In this document: positions 17,730 through 25,241 of the stretch, piece by piece
How the letters are laid out: every line of letters begins with the position of its first letter
Numbering within the stretch: position 1 is the first letter of the stretch
Assembly (NCBI GenBank): GCA_028820215.1
Contig: JAPPKD010000204.1
Location: 1-55,396 of the forward strand
DNA from: Spirochaetaceae bacterium
GTDB lineage: Bacteria > Spirochaetota > Spirochaetia > SZUA-6 > Bin103
Direction of reading: 5' to 3'
DNA: 55,396 bases
Notes under the pieces: generated by a model
What the model was told of the DNA's origin: nothing
Databases searched by the model: none
Seen by the model: only the letters and a program-made list of their open reading frames with translations
Position numbers and translations under genes: made by a program

Positions 17730-17771
17730 ATGGACAATTCTGGAGCCCGTGTGAGGTATCTCACGGGCTAG
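17730..17771 (+). CDS. Candidate 13-codon ORF with strong ribosome binding site
   Basis: ATG GAC AAT TCT starts a 13-codon frame ending in TAG at 17769-17771 (product MDNSGARVRYLTG). TAAGGAGGTAG lies about 8 bases upstream, one of the best ribosome binding sites in the window. An inverted repeat spans its second half and a terminator follows 5 bases after the stop, so it looks like a leader peptide or microprotein unit without a downstream gene on this strand. Confidence 0.4.
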   Translation: MDNSGARVRYLTG

Positions 17772-17776
17772 ACACC

Positions 17777-17806
17777 AGGGCCGCCCTTCGGGGCGGCCCT
17801 TTCGCT
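17777..17806 (+). terminator. Intrinsic terminator with TTCG loop
   Basis: A perfect 10-bp stem, AGGGCCGCCC (17777-17786) and GGGCGGCCCT (17791-17800), closed by TTCG and followed by TTCGCTT. The weak T-run is on the plus-strand side, so it ends the small plus-strand unit; the stem also lies just beyond the amidase stop on the minus strand but no T-run follows there. Confidence 0.65.
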
Positions 17807-17817
17807 TAAACGGCCTT

Positions 17818-19302
17818 TCACGCAGCGGGCAGGGTCGGGCTGGCGCGGCCGCGGGTGAGGAGCTCGAAGGCGTGCGCGATGCGCACCAGGGTGGGCTCGC
17901 TGAAGGCGGTGCCGGTGAACATGACGCCGCGCGGCTCGATTGGGGCGGCGCTGCCGTCAGGCGCTGGTACGAACCCGAGCGGGACCGCCACCGACGGATA
18001 ACCGGCGCGCGCGGCCACCGACGATCCCGAGCCGTTCGGGAACACCAGGGCGTCCAGCCCATGGCGCTCCAGCGTGGCGTCGATGCCCTCGGTCCGGCAC
18101 AGGCGCAGGTCCTCCGCGCGGGCGTTGAGGTATTCCGGCTCGTCCATGCGGCCGGAGGTTTCGTGCTCGGCGCGCAGCAGCCATACCTGCCCGTAGCGCA
18201 GCGCCTGATCCGCGTGGGCGGCGTTGAAGGCGATCAGGTCGGCGAGTGTCCGGCACGGGGCGCCGGGGCCGAGCCGCCGCAGGTAGGCGTTCATCGCCGC
18301 CTTGAACTCGTACAGGAGCACCGGCGACCATGCGATGGCGTCGCGGGTGGCGATGTCGGCCGGGTCGACCACCTCGGCGCCGCCTTCGACGAGCGCGGCT
18401 CGGACCTGCCCCAGCGTGTCCTGCCACCGCTCGCCCTGCTCGTCCCAGAACCCGGCCCGCGGGATGCCGATGCGCGCGCCCCGCAGGCCGTCGCGGCGCA
18501 GGTGCGCCCGGAAGTCGAAGTCCGGCGCGCCGTGCGTGGCCGCGTCCTCGGGGTCCGGGCCGGCGATCACGGCGAGAACGCGGGCGGCGTCCTCGACGCT
18601 GCGCGCGAACGGTCCGGCGGTGTCCTGACTGAAGGCGATCGGCACGATGCCGGTCCGGGACACCAGCCCGACGGTCGGTTTGATGCCGACGATGCCGTTG
18701 GCGAAGGCGGGCACCAGGATGGAGCCCGCGGTTTCCGTGCCGATCGCCGCCGGGCACAGGCCGGCGGCCACGGCGGCGGCCGATCCGGAGCTGGAGGTGG
18801 ACACCGGCAGCGCCGGGTGGTGGGGGTTGATCACCTGCCCGCCGAGCGAGCTGTAGCCGCCGGGCATGCCGGTGGACATGTAGTTGGCCAGCTCGGTCAT
18901 GTTGGTCTTGCCGATGATCAGCGCCCCGGCGGTGCGCAGGCGCTGCACCAGCGGCGCGTCCGCCGGCGCGAAGGAGTCGGCCAGCGCCAGCGCGCCGGCG
19001 CTGGTGGCCATCGACCCGCCGCCGGGGCCGCCGGTGTCGACGTTGTCCTTGAGGAGCACCGGCACCCCGTGCAGCGGACCCATCGCGGTGCCGGCCTGCC
19101 GCTCGGCGTCGAGCCGGCGGGCCGTCCACTGCGCGTCGGGGTCGATGCGCAGCACCGTGTTGAGCCTCGGGCCGGCGCGGTCGACGGCCGCGATGCGGGC
19201 GAGCGAGCGCGCCAGCTCGTCCTGGACCGTGGCGTGGCCGCGGCGATAGGAGTCGAGCAGCCGGCGGATCGCGTCGTCGGGTCCGGTGGAACTCATCGTC
19301 AT
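17818..19302 (-). CDS. Amidase signature family hydrolase, 494 aa
   Basis: Carries the Ser-cisSer-Lys triad of the amidase signature family: Lys in GVPVLLKDNVD, the Gly/Ser-rich stretch STSSSGSAAAVAAG with the cis-Ser, and the nucleophile Ser in GTETAGSILVPA. Members hydrolyse amides of small molecules or act in GatA; the lack of GatB/GatC neighbours and its separate location argue against a tRNA amidotransferase. No signal peptide is seen. I start it at the ATG at 19302; a TACGTT box lies exactly 6 bases upstream. It is divergent from the cupin gene at 19355, with overlapping promoter-like boxes. Confidence 0.93.
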   Translation of the reverse strand: MTMSSTGPDDAIRRLLDSYRRGHATVQDELARSLARIAAVDRAGPRLNTVLRIDPDAQWTARRLDAERQAGTAMGPLHGVPVLLKDNVDTGGPGGGSMATSAGALALADSFAPADAPLVQRLRTAGALIIGKTNMTELANYMSTGMPGGYSSLGGQVINPHHPALPVSTSSSGSAAAVAAGLCPAAIGTETAGSILVPAFANGIVGIKPTVGLVSRTGIVPIAFSQDTAGPFARSVEDAARVLAVIAGPDPEDAATHGAPDFDFRAHLRRDGLRGARIGIPRAGFWDEQGERWQDTLGQVRAALVEGGAEVVDPADIATRDAIAWSPVLLYEFKAAMNAYLRRLGPGAPCRTLADLIAFNAAHADQALRYGQVWLLRAEHETSGRMDEPEYLNARAEDLRLCRTEGIDATLERHGLDALVFPNGSGSSVAARAGYPSVAVPLGFVPAPDGSAAPIEPRGVMFTGTAFSEPTLVRIAHAFELLTRGRASPTLPAA

Positions 19303-19354
19303 CGGACCAACGTACTCTGGCACACTCCCAACGTCTCACGGAGGTTGAGGAGAA

Positions 19355-19771
19355 GTGGCGAAGATCGAGAAGTTCAGGGGATACGGAGGAGACCCGCGCG
19401 GGACGAGACCCGATGTCCCGCCGAAGGCCAACGTGGTGACCGCCCGCGACGGCACGCCGGTGCGCTATCCCGGCTGCGACGGCGTCGGCGTTCGGGTCGT
19501 GCACCCGTCCAATCCGCGCGCTCCGTCGCAGGCGATGGGGCTGGTGATGTTCTACCTGCCCCCGCACGTGAAGATGGAGCCGCGCGGCCACCTTCCCGAG
19601 GAGTGCTACGTGATCCTGCGCGGGTGCGGCGTGATGACCCTGAACGGCGAGGAGCGCAAGGTGTCGGCCGGCACGTTCATCCACCTGCCGCCGTGGTGCG
19701 AGCACGGCATCGAGAACACCGGCGACGAGACGCTGGAGGTGCTGATCTGCACCGCGCCGCCGAATCGATAG
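19355..19771 (+). CDS. Small cupin-domain protein, 138 aa
   Basis: A single cupin barrel: MEPRGHLPEECYVILRGCG provides motif 1 and GTFIHLPPWCEHGIENTG motif 2 with its His. The N-terminal 30 residues are polar and Pro/Arg-rich. No enzyme identity can be given; small cupins bind metals and often small acids or sugars. The GTG at 19355 is supported by TTGAGGAGAA. A TACTCT box about 37 bases upstream is a possible -10. It is divergent from the amidase gene, so the two may share control, for example if the cupin handles the amidase product. Confidence 0.85.
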   Translation: MAKIEKFRGYGGDPRGTRPDVPPKANVVTARDGTPVRYPGCDGVGVRVVHPSNPRAPSQAMGLVMFYLPPHVKMEPRGHLPEECYVILRGCGVMTLNGEERKVSAGTFIHLPPWCEHGIENTGDETLEVLICTAPPNR

Positions 19772-19789
19772 CGGGCGGTGCGGACCGGG

Positions 19790-20107
19790 CTAGCCGACGT
19801 CCAGCTTGTAGCAGTACGAGCCCTGGAGCAGGTTGTTCGGAATCAGCGCGTCCGCCCCGGTCCCGTCGGCGTCATCCCACCACTCGTAACCGCCCACTCC
19901 GCACAGGCCGACACGGGTCTGGCCGCGGTCCACTTCGTAGATCGCCGAGGCTCCCGCCCTGAACGTGGAAGTGCCGGCCGGGTCGACCCGTACCGGTGAG
20001 TGCAGGTAGGTCAGCTCTGCCGTCGTGGTCGTCGTCGTCGAGCAGCCCACGAGCACCGCCAGCCCCAGGATCCCTACGATCGACCGAAGTACTCCCCGAT
20101 TGCGCAT
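19790..20107 (-). CDS. Small secreted lipoprotein, 105 aa
   Basis: A basic start, a hydrophobic core and the lipobox LVGC (Cys at residue 22) mark a lipoprotein exported by Sec and cleaved by signal peptidase II. A run of six Thr follows the Cys, and the mature part of about 80 residues has a beta-like pattern with two further Cys residues that could pair (CGVGGYEWWDD, GSYCYKLDVG). No family is recognised. It is divergent from the Fic gene across a 228-base gap that contains the direct repeats at 20253-20304. Confidence 0.75.
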   Translation of the reverse strand: MRNRGVLRSIVGILGLAVLVGCSTTTTTTAELTYLHSPVRVDPAGTSTFRAGASAIYEVDRGQTRVGLCGVGGYEWWDDADGTGADALIPNNLLQGSYCYKLDVG

Positions 20108-20252
20108 ACCGTTCCCCTCCCAGCACGCATGGGTGCCGGGTCACTCTGGACCAGCCGGCGGGGCCGCGCAACCGGGAACGGGTCTTCTCGTCAAGTGGTC
20201 GGAGGAGGGCACCCTGTAGCAGCACCTGCGGATCGGCAGGCAGGAACTCTGG

Positions 20253-20304
20253 AAGAAACGATCGATTGCTTAACGCCTTGTAAAAGAAACGATCGTTTTC
20301 TAAC
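20253..20304 (+). promoter_or_regulatory. Two direct repeats, candidate operators upstream of the Fic gene
   Basis: AAGAAACGATCG at 20253-20264 and again at 20284-20295, each followed by a T-rich stretch ending in TAAC (20271-20274 and 20301-20304). The copies are 31 bp apart, close to three helical turns. The second contains the perfect palindrome AAACGATCGTTT (20287-20298). The block stands out as AT-rich and lies 32-83 bases before the Fic start. The winged-helix tail of Fic makes autoregulation a natural guess. Confidence 0.5.
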
Positions 20305-20335
20305 ATTCGGCCTGAGGAACGGAGAGTTCCGGACG

Positions 20336-21493
20336 ATGCCTCGCCAGACCGGTCGATACCGCATCACCAGCACCCTTGGGGAGCAGGTCCGGGCGTTCGT
20401 CCCGTATCCGCTGCCCCCGGCAGATCCTCCGCTGGCCATGGATGCAGCGGCCACAAAGCTCCACGCCGACGCGCTGGCCGCTCTCTCCCGCCTCGCGGTA
20501 GCGGGTGCGATGGTGCCGGATACCGACTGGTTCCTCTACGGGTTTGTCCGCAAGGAGGCGGTGATCACCTCGCGGATCGAGGGCACGCAGGCGACGCTGC
20601 CCGATCTCGTCACCTACGAAGCGACCGATCGCGCCGAACGCCCCGAGGATGTCGAGGAGGTCTGCAACTACGTGGATGCTCTCGCGCTCGCGCGCCGGCA
20701 GCTTGCGGATCCGAACGGGCTGCCGCTCAGCGGGCGCCTGTTGCGCGACGCGCACCGGATTCTCATGAGCGGCTCCCGCGGCGCAGACAAGCTTCCCGGC
20801 GAGCTGCGCCGCTCGCAGAACTGGATCGGCGGAAGCCGGCCGGGCAACGCCCGCTTCGTCCCCCCGCCGCCCGAGGAGGTGCCGGACGCGCTGTCGACGC
20901 TGGAGCGATGGTGGCATGCCGAGTGCGATCTGCCGCCGCTGGTGCGGGCCGGCCTCGCGCACGTGCAGTTCGAGACGATTCATCCGTTCCTCGACGGCAA
21001 CGGCCGTATCGGACGGCTGCTGATCGCGCTGCTCTTCGAGCACTGGGGGCTGCTCGACCAGCCGCTGCTCTATCTCAGCGTGGCGTTCCGGCGGGCGCAA
21101 CCGGAGTACTACGCACGGCTCGGCGCCGTGCGCACCGACGGCGACTGGGAGGGCTGGAACCGGTTCTTCCTGGAGTGCGTGCGCGAGGCGGCCGACGACG
21201 GCGTGCGCGTAGCCCGCGAGCTCCACGCCATCGTCGGGCGGGATCTCCGCCGCATCCTGGCCCACGATCGATCGACCGTCGCCGCCGTTCAGTTGCTCGA
21301 ACGACTGCCATCCAATCCTGTGATCACTGCTCCCAAGGCGGCCGAGATCCTCCGCCTGACGGCGCCCCCGGTCCGCAAGGCGATCGAGTTGCTGGAGAGC
21401 CTGGGAGTGCTGCGCGAGATCAGCGGCAAGCGCCGCGGGCGCGCCTATGCCTACCGTGAGTACCTGGACGCCCTGATCGGTGACGACGGGTGA
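20336..21493 (+). CDS. Class II Fic family protein with C-terminal winged helix, 385 aa
   Basis: The Fic core motif HPFLDGNGRIGR is intact at residues 216-227, so it should transfer AMP or another nucleotide onto a protein hydroxyl. TSRIEG at 78-83 fits the inhibitory helix motif (S/T)xxxE(G/N) placed before the core, which defines class II Fic proteins regulated within one chain. The last 90 residues contain a winged-helix DNA-binding region (AAEILRLTAPPVRKAIELLESLGVL). I start at ATG 20336 with GGAGAG upstream; longer upstream frames run through the repeat region. It is monocistronic. The target is unknown. Confidence 0.92.
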   Translation: MPRQTGRYRITSTLGEQVRAFVPYPLPPADPPLAMDAAATKLHADALAALSRLAVAGAMVPDTDWFLYGFVRKEAVITSRIEGTQATLPDLVTYEATDRAERPEDVEEVCNYVDALALARRQLADPNGLPLSGRLLRDAHRILMSGSRGADKLPGELRRSQNWIGGSRPGNARFVPPPPEEVPDALSTLERWWHAECDLPPLVRAGLAHVQFETIHPFLDGNGRIGRLLIALLFEHWGLLDQPLLYLSVAFRRAQPEYYARLGAVRTDGDWEGWNRFFLECVREAADDGVRVARELHAIVGRDLRRILAHDRSTVAAVQLLERLPSNPVITAPKAAEILRLTAPPVRKAIELLESLGVLREISGKRRGRAYAYREYLDALIGDDG

Positions 21494-21514
21494 ATCACGG
21501 CTCCGCCGGCCGGC

Positions 21515-23311
21515 TCACGTCGGCCAGGGGAAGGCGACGGTCGGCTGATTGACGAAGCGCTGAACGCGGAGCAGCAACCGGGCGCCGGCGCCGGGCTCCA
21601 GGCGCACGTGCAGGGCGGTGCCTCCCACCTCGCTGCGCTCGCCGTCGATGGCGACGCTGTCGATGGTGTGCTCGGCGAAGGCGCCCGACTGCAGCACCAG
21701 GTTCTTCGCGTGCACGGGGTCCAGGTTGACGAGCTGCACGCCCACCTCGTCCGCGCTCATGTGGTCGACCAGCGATGCAACGCCGGGCGGAATTCCCGCG
21801 CGCCGGCGCTCGGCGTCGAAGTAGCGCACCGCGCAGTGCCACGGCACGCCCACGTGGCGGGTGGGCAGGCCGCCCAGCATGAGCTGGACCAGGCCCCACA
21901 CGACCGCCGGGTTGATGCCGTTCGGGTCCTCGGAGAGCAGCATGTCGGCCGGGCGGGTGTCCTGCTCGCGCAGCTCCACCTTCCGGCGCACCTCTTCCAG
22001 GTCGGCCTGCAGTTTCTCCACTGGATAGCCGTCGTGCTCGCCGTCCAGGAACCGCACCCAGGGGTCGGAGGCCACCAGCGCGTGGTCGCGCTCGCGGTCC
22101 TGGGACCAGGCGTAGACCGCCAGCGCGCCGCGGTCGAACGGTTCCGGCTGGAAGTCGTACCAGCCGTCCTGGTTGTACATGCGCGGGTAGAGCGTAACGC
22201 CGTCCTCGACCTTGCTGTTCTTGTTGACCGACTCCATGACGGTCCGCCAGACGTCCACGTACTTTCGGTCGCCCGACACCAGCAGTGCGTTGCCGAACGC
22301 ATACGGCGTGCGGCTCTGGAAGTTGGGGCGGTGGTGCGGGATCGGCTTGCCGTCCTCGTCCAGCCCGTAGAACCCGCCGGTGTGGCCCCAGCCGTAGACG
22401 CCGCGCCACCACGCGCCGTCGCCGGCGGCGCCGCTGCCGATCTTGCCGTCCAGCCCGACGTTGCCCGGGATCAGGCCGTCGTTCTGGTGGGTGCGCTCGA
22501 CCCAGGCGTCGGAGTACTCCTGGATCCACTCCCGGTACTTCGCCTCGCCGGTGGCCGCGTAGGCGTAGAACGCCATGACCGTGGCGGCGAGGTTCAGGGG
22601 GATGTCGCCTTCGACGTCGCGATAGGTCTCGTAGTGAAACAGGTAGTCGTCGAAGTTGCGGTGGCCGCGCCCCGGCTTGAAGCGGCCCTCGATCTCGAAC
22701 GGATCGCCGGCCCAGTCGACCGGCTCGACCGTGCCAAGCACGGGCCCGCGGCTGCCGTTCAAGACGCTGCGGATGATCCGGTGCTTCGGGTCGTAGTTCG
22801 GCTCGGCCGGCTCGTCGGGGTCGCCGGGCAGGTAGAAGCCGGCGAAGCGGCAGACGCGCTGCCGCCAGGTCAGGTTCCACGGTTCGCAGAGCCCCTCCTG
22901 GAACAGGCAGTGGTAGCCCTCGCCGTTGTGCACCCAGTCGAAGCTGGTCGGGAACTCCTTGTAATACATGCCGTCGGCGCCCAGCCTGGTGACGGTGGTC
23001 TTCGCTTCCGTGTACTGCCGGATGTGGCCCTCGATGCCGCGGCGGTACAGGGCCAGCACCCGCTCGGAGCCGCCCAGGGCATAGAAGTCGGTCCAGTTGG
23101 TCACGTTCTCGGCGGCGTCGTCCGGGCCGTCCAGCGCCCCCCAGCGCGCGAAGCACTTGAGGTAGCCGCGCTCGTCGAAGTAGCGGTCGTAGAACGGCGG
23201 GATCGCCGCCTCGATCGCGCGCATCAACTCCCGCTCGAGCAGCGCCCAGTATGGGGGAGCGGTGGGCGTGGCGATGGTCACGGCGGCGGTCGGCGGGGTT
23301 CGTGCGAGCAT
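21515..23311 (-). CDS. Unknown-function family protein A (predicted helical toroid plus beta domain), 598 aa
   Basis: A paralogue of the protein at 28255-30033, and I do not recognise the family. Shared blocks include GIEGHIRQYTEAKTTVT, HNGEGYHCLFQ, RFAGFYLPGDPDEP and LVQLMLGGLPTRH. The repeated helix pairs and a C-terminal beta-rich segment (residues about 500-598) recall (alpha/alpha) toroid proteins that act on glycans, but no catalytic residues can be assigned. There is no signal peptide. AGGAGG sits 8 bases before the ATG at 23311. A TACCAT box occurs about 45 bases upstream. It is transcribed towards the Fic gene, downstream of but separate from the ABC exporter operon. Confidence 0.8.
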   Translation of the reverse strand: MLARTPPTAAVTIATPTAPPYWALLERELMRAIEAAIPPFYDRYFDERGYLKCFARWGALDGPDDAAENVTNWTDFYALGGSERVLALYRRGIEGHIRQYTEAKTTVTRLGADGMYYKEFPTSFDWVHNGEGYHCLFQEGLCEPWNLTWRQRVCRFAGFYLPGDPDEPAEPNYDPKHRIIRSVLNGSRGPVLGTVEPVDWAGDPFEIEGRFKPGRGHRNFDDYLFHYETYRDVEGDIPLNLAATVMAFYAYAATGEAKYREWIQEYSDAWVERTHQNDGLIPGNVGLDGKIGSGAAGDGAWWRGVYGWGHTGGFYGLDEDGKPIPHHRPNFQSRTPYAFGNALLVSGDRKYVDVWRTVMESVNKNSKVEDGVTLYPRMYNQDGWYDFQPEPFDRGALAVYAWSQDRERDHALVASDPWVRFLDGEHDGYPVEKLQADLEEVRRKVELREQDTRPADMLLSEDPNGINPAVVWGLVQLMLGGLPTRHVGVPWHCAVRYFDAERRRAGIPPGVASLVDHMSADEVGVQLVNLDPVHAKNLVLQSGAFAEHTIDSVAIDGERSEVGGTALHVRLEPGAGARLLLRVQRFVNQPTVAFPWPT

Positions 23312-23378
23312 GGCGGATGCCTCCTGAGACGCGCGGGCCTGTCCGCCGCGATGGTAACAGAGCGGCCGGCGGCTGCGC

Positions 23379-25241
23379 TCAGTCAGCGGCGGCGTCCGCG
23401 TGCTCGAACTGACTTTGGTAGATGCGCGCGTAGGTGCCGTTCGCCGCGATCAGTTCGTCGTGCGTGCCGCGCTCGGCGACGCGGCCCGCGTCGATCACGT
23501 AGATCACGTCGGCGCGCCGCACCGTGCTCAGCCGGTGGGCGATGACGAAGCTGGTGCGCCCCTGCAGGAGCTCGGCGAGGGCTTCCTGGATCAGCAGCTC
23601 GGTGCGGGTGTCGACGTTGGAGGTGGCCTCGTCCAGCACCAGGATGCGCGGGTCCTTGAGCAGCGCGCGGGCGATGGCCAGCAACTGCCGCTGGCCGCGG
23701 CTCAGGTTGACGGCCCTCTCCTGCAGCACGGTGTCGTAGCCGTCGGGAAGGCGGGAGATGAACTCGTGCGCCCGCGCGCGGCGCGCTGCCGCCTCCACGG
23801 CGGCGTCGTCGGCGTCCGGCCGGCCGTAGCGGATGTTGTGGCCGATGGTGTCCGCGAACAGGAAGGTGTCCTGCAGGACGATGCCGATGCTCTGCCGCAG
23901 GCTGTCCTGGGTCACGGCGCGGACGTCCTGGCCGTCGATGGTCACCGCGCCCGCCTGCACGTCGTAGAAGCGCTCCAGCAGGCTGATGATGGTCGTCTTG
24001 CCGGCCCCGGTCGGGCCGACCAGCGCCACGGTCTGACCGGGCTCCGCGACCAGGTCGACGCCCTGCAGCACCGGCGTCTCGGGCTCGTACGCGAAGCTCA
24101 CGCCGGCCAGCTCCACGCGGCCGGCGGTGACCTCCAGCGGCCGGGCGTCGTCGGCGTCGCGCACGCGCGGCTCCTCGTCCAGCAGCTCGAAGATGCGCTC
24201 GGCGCCGGCGATCGCCGACTGCACCTGCGTCCACATCATGGAGATGGACTGCACGGGCTCGAAGAAGCGGCGCACGTACTGCACGAAGCCGACGATCACG
24301 CCGATGCTGACCAGGTCCGCCCGCGCCAGGTAGCCGCCGTAGGCCAGCACCACCGCCAGGCCGACGGCGCTGAGCACGTCCATGGTCGGGGCGAACGCGG
24401 CGGTCAGCGACTCCGCGCCGACGTTGGCGTCGCGGTTGGCGCGGTTGAGCTGCCGGAAGCTGGACGAGTTCCAGCCCTGCCGGTTGAAGGCCTGTGCCAC
24501 GCGCGCGCCGGAGATGTTCTGCTCCAGCTCGGAGCTCACCCCGCTGATGGTCCTGCGGGTCTTGCGGAAGGCGATGCGGGCGCGCCGGGAGAACACCGCC
24601 GTGGACAGGTACATCAGCGGCAACAGCGCGAAGCTGACCAGGGCCAGCCTCCAGTTGAGCGCCAGCATGCCGATCAGGATCGCGATCAGCAGCAGCACGC
24701 TTTGGGCCAGCCGCGACAGGCTCATGCCGAACGCGCGGTTGATCACGTCGGTGTCGTTCGACAGGCGCGACACCAGGTCGCCGGCCTTGTGGTGGTCGAA
24801 GTAGCCGAGCGACAGCGCGTGCACCTTGCCCATGATCTGGCCGCGTATCCGCAGCAGCACGCGCTGTCCCAGCGCCAGCAGCGCCACGCGGCTGACGGCG
24901 CCCGCCAGCCAGCCGGCGATATAGAACGCCAGGACGAGCACCATCGCCACGGCGAGCATCCGACCCGTCTCGGACGGCGGCAGCAAGCCGTCCACGAACG
25001 CCTTGAGGCCGTCCACCGCCCGCGCGATGTACAGCGGCGCCAGCGCCTGCGCGCCGGCGGAGGCCGCCGCCGTCACCACCACCACGATGAAGGCCAGGCG
25101 CTGGCCGCGCAGGTAGCCGAACAGCCGCCGCAACGTCCGCCCGACCTGCTCGGCCTTGCGCTCCTCTTCGGCGCCGAACGGCATCATGCCCATGCGTCCA
25201 TGGCCGGCCGCGCGCTGCCGGTGACGTGCAGGATCGCTCAC
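23379..25241 (-). CDS. ABC exporter half-transporter with canonical ATPase site, 620 aa
   Basis: An N-terminal six-helix membrane domain is followed by a nucleotide-binding domain with Walker A GPTGAGKTT, signature LSRGQRQL, Walker B ILVLDEATSNVD (catalytic Glu present) and the switch His in AHRLST. It overlaps the upstream half-transporter by 4 bp (ATGA), so the two make one heterodimeric exporter in the inner membrane. Partner NBD has a degenerate Walker B; the pair therefore resembles asymmetric multidrug exporters such as BmrCD or TM287/288. A MarR regulator heads the operon, consistent with drug- or metabolite-induced efflux. The substrate is unknown. Confidence 0.95.
   Translation of the reverse strand: MSDPARHRQRAAGHGRMGMMPFGAEEERKAEQVGRTLRRLFGYLRGQRLAFIVVVVTAAASAGAQALAPLYIARAVDGLKAFVDGLLPPSETGRMLAVAMVLVLAFYIAGWLAGAVSRVALLALGQRVLLRIRGQIMGKVHALSLGYFDHHKAGDLVSRLSNDTDVINRAFGMSLSRLAQSVLLLIAILIGMLALNWRLALVSFALLPLMYLSTAVFSRRARIAFRKTRRTISGVSSELEQNISGARVAQAFNRQGWNSSSFRQLNRANRDANVGAESLTAAFAPTMDVLSAVGLAVVLAYGGYLARADLVSIGVIVGFVQYVRRFFEPVQSISMMWTQVQSAIAGAERIFELLDEEPRVRDADDARPLEVTAGRVELAGVSFAYEPETPVLQGVDLVAEPGQTVALVGPTGAGKTTIISLLERFYDVQAGAVTIDGQDVRAVTQDSLRQSIGIVLQDTFLFADTIGHNIRYGRPDADDAAVEAAARRARAHEFISRLPDGYDTVLQERAVNLSRGQRQLLAIARALLKDPRILVLDEATSNVDTRTELLIQEALAELLQGRTSFVIAHRLSTVRRADVIYVIDAGRVAERGTHDELIAANGTYARIYQSQFEHADAAAD

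Larger units (their letters stand above)
17607..17806 (+). ncRNA. Candidate structured small RNA or leader with a 13-codon ORF
   Basis: The 300-base gap between ftsH and the amidase gene is not empty. After the promoter-like boxes come two adjacent perfect 16-base palindromes, 17654-17669 and 17675-17690, then a strong ribosome binding site with a 13-codon ORF, an inverted repeat (AGCCCGTG / CACGGGCT) inside that ORF, and a terminator hairpin. Start and end are inferred from promoter and terminator. It resembles no RNA family I know (not tmRNA, 6S, RNase P or SRP RNA). The palindromes could instead be protein-binding sites for ftsH control. Confidence 0.4.
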
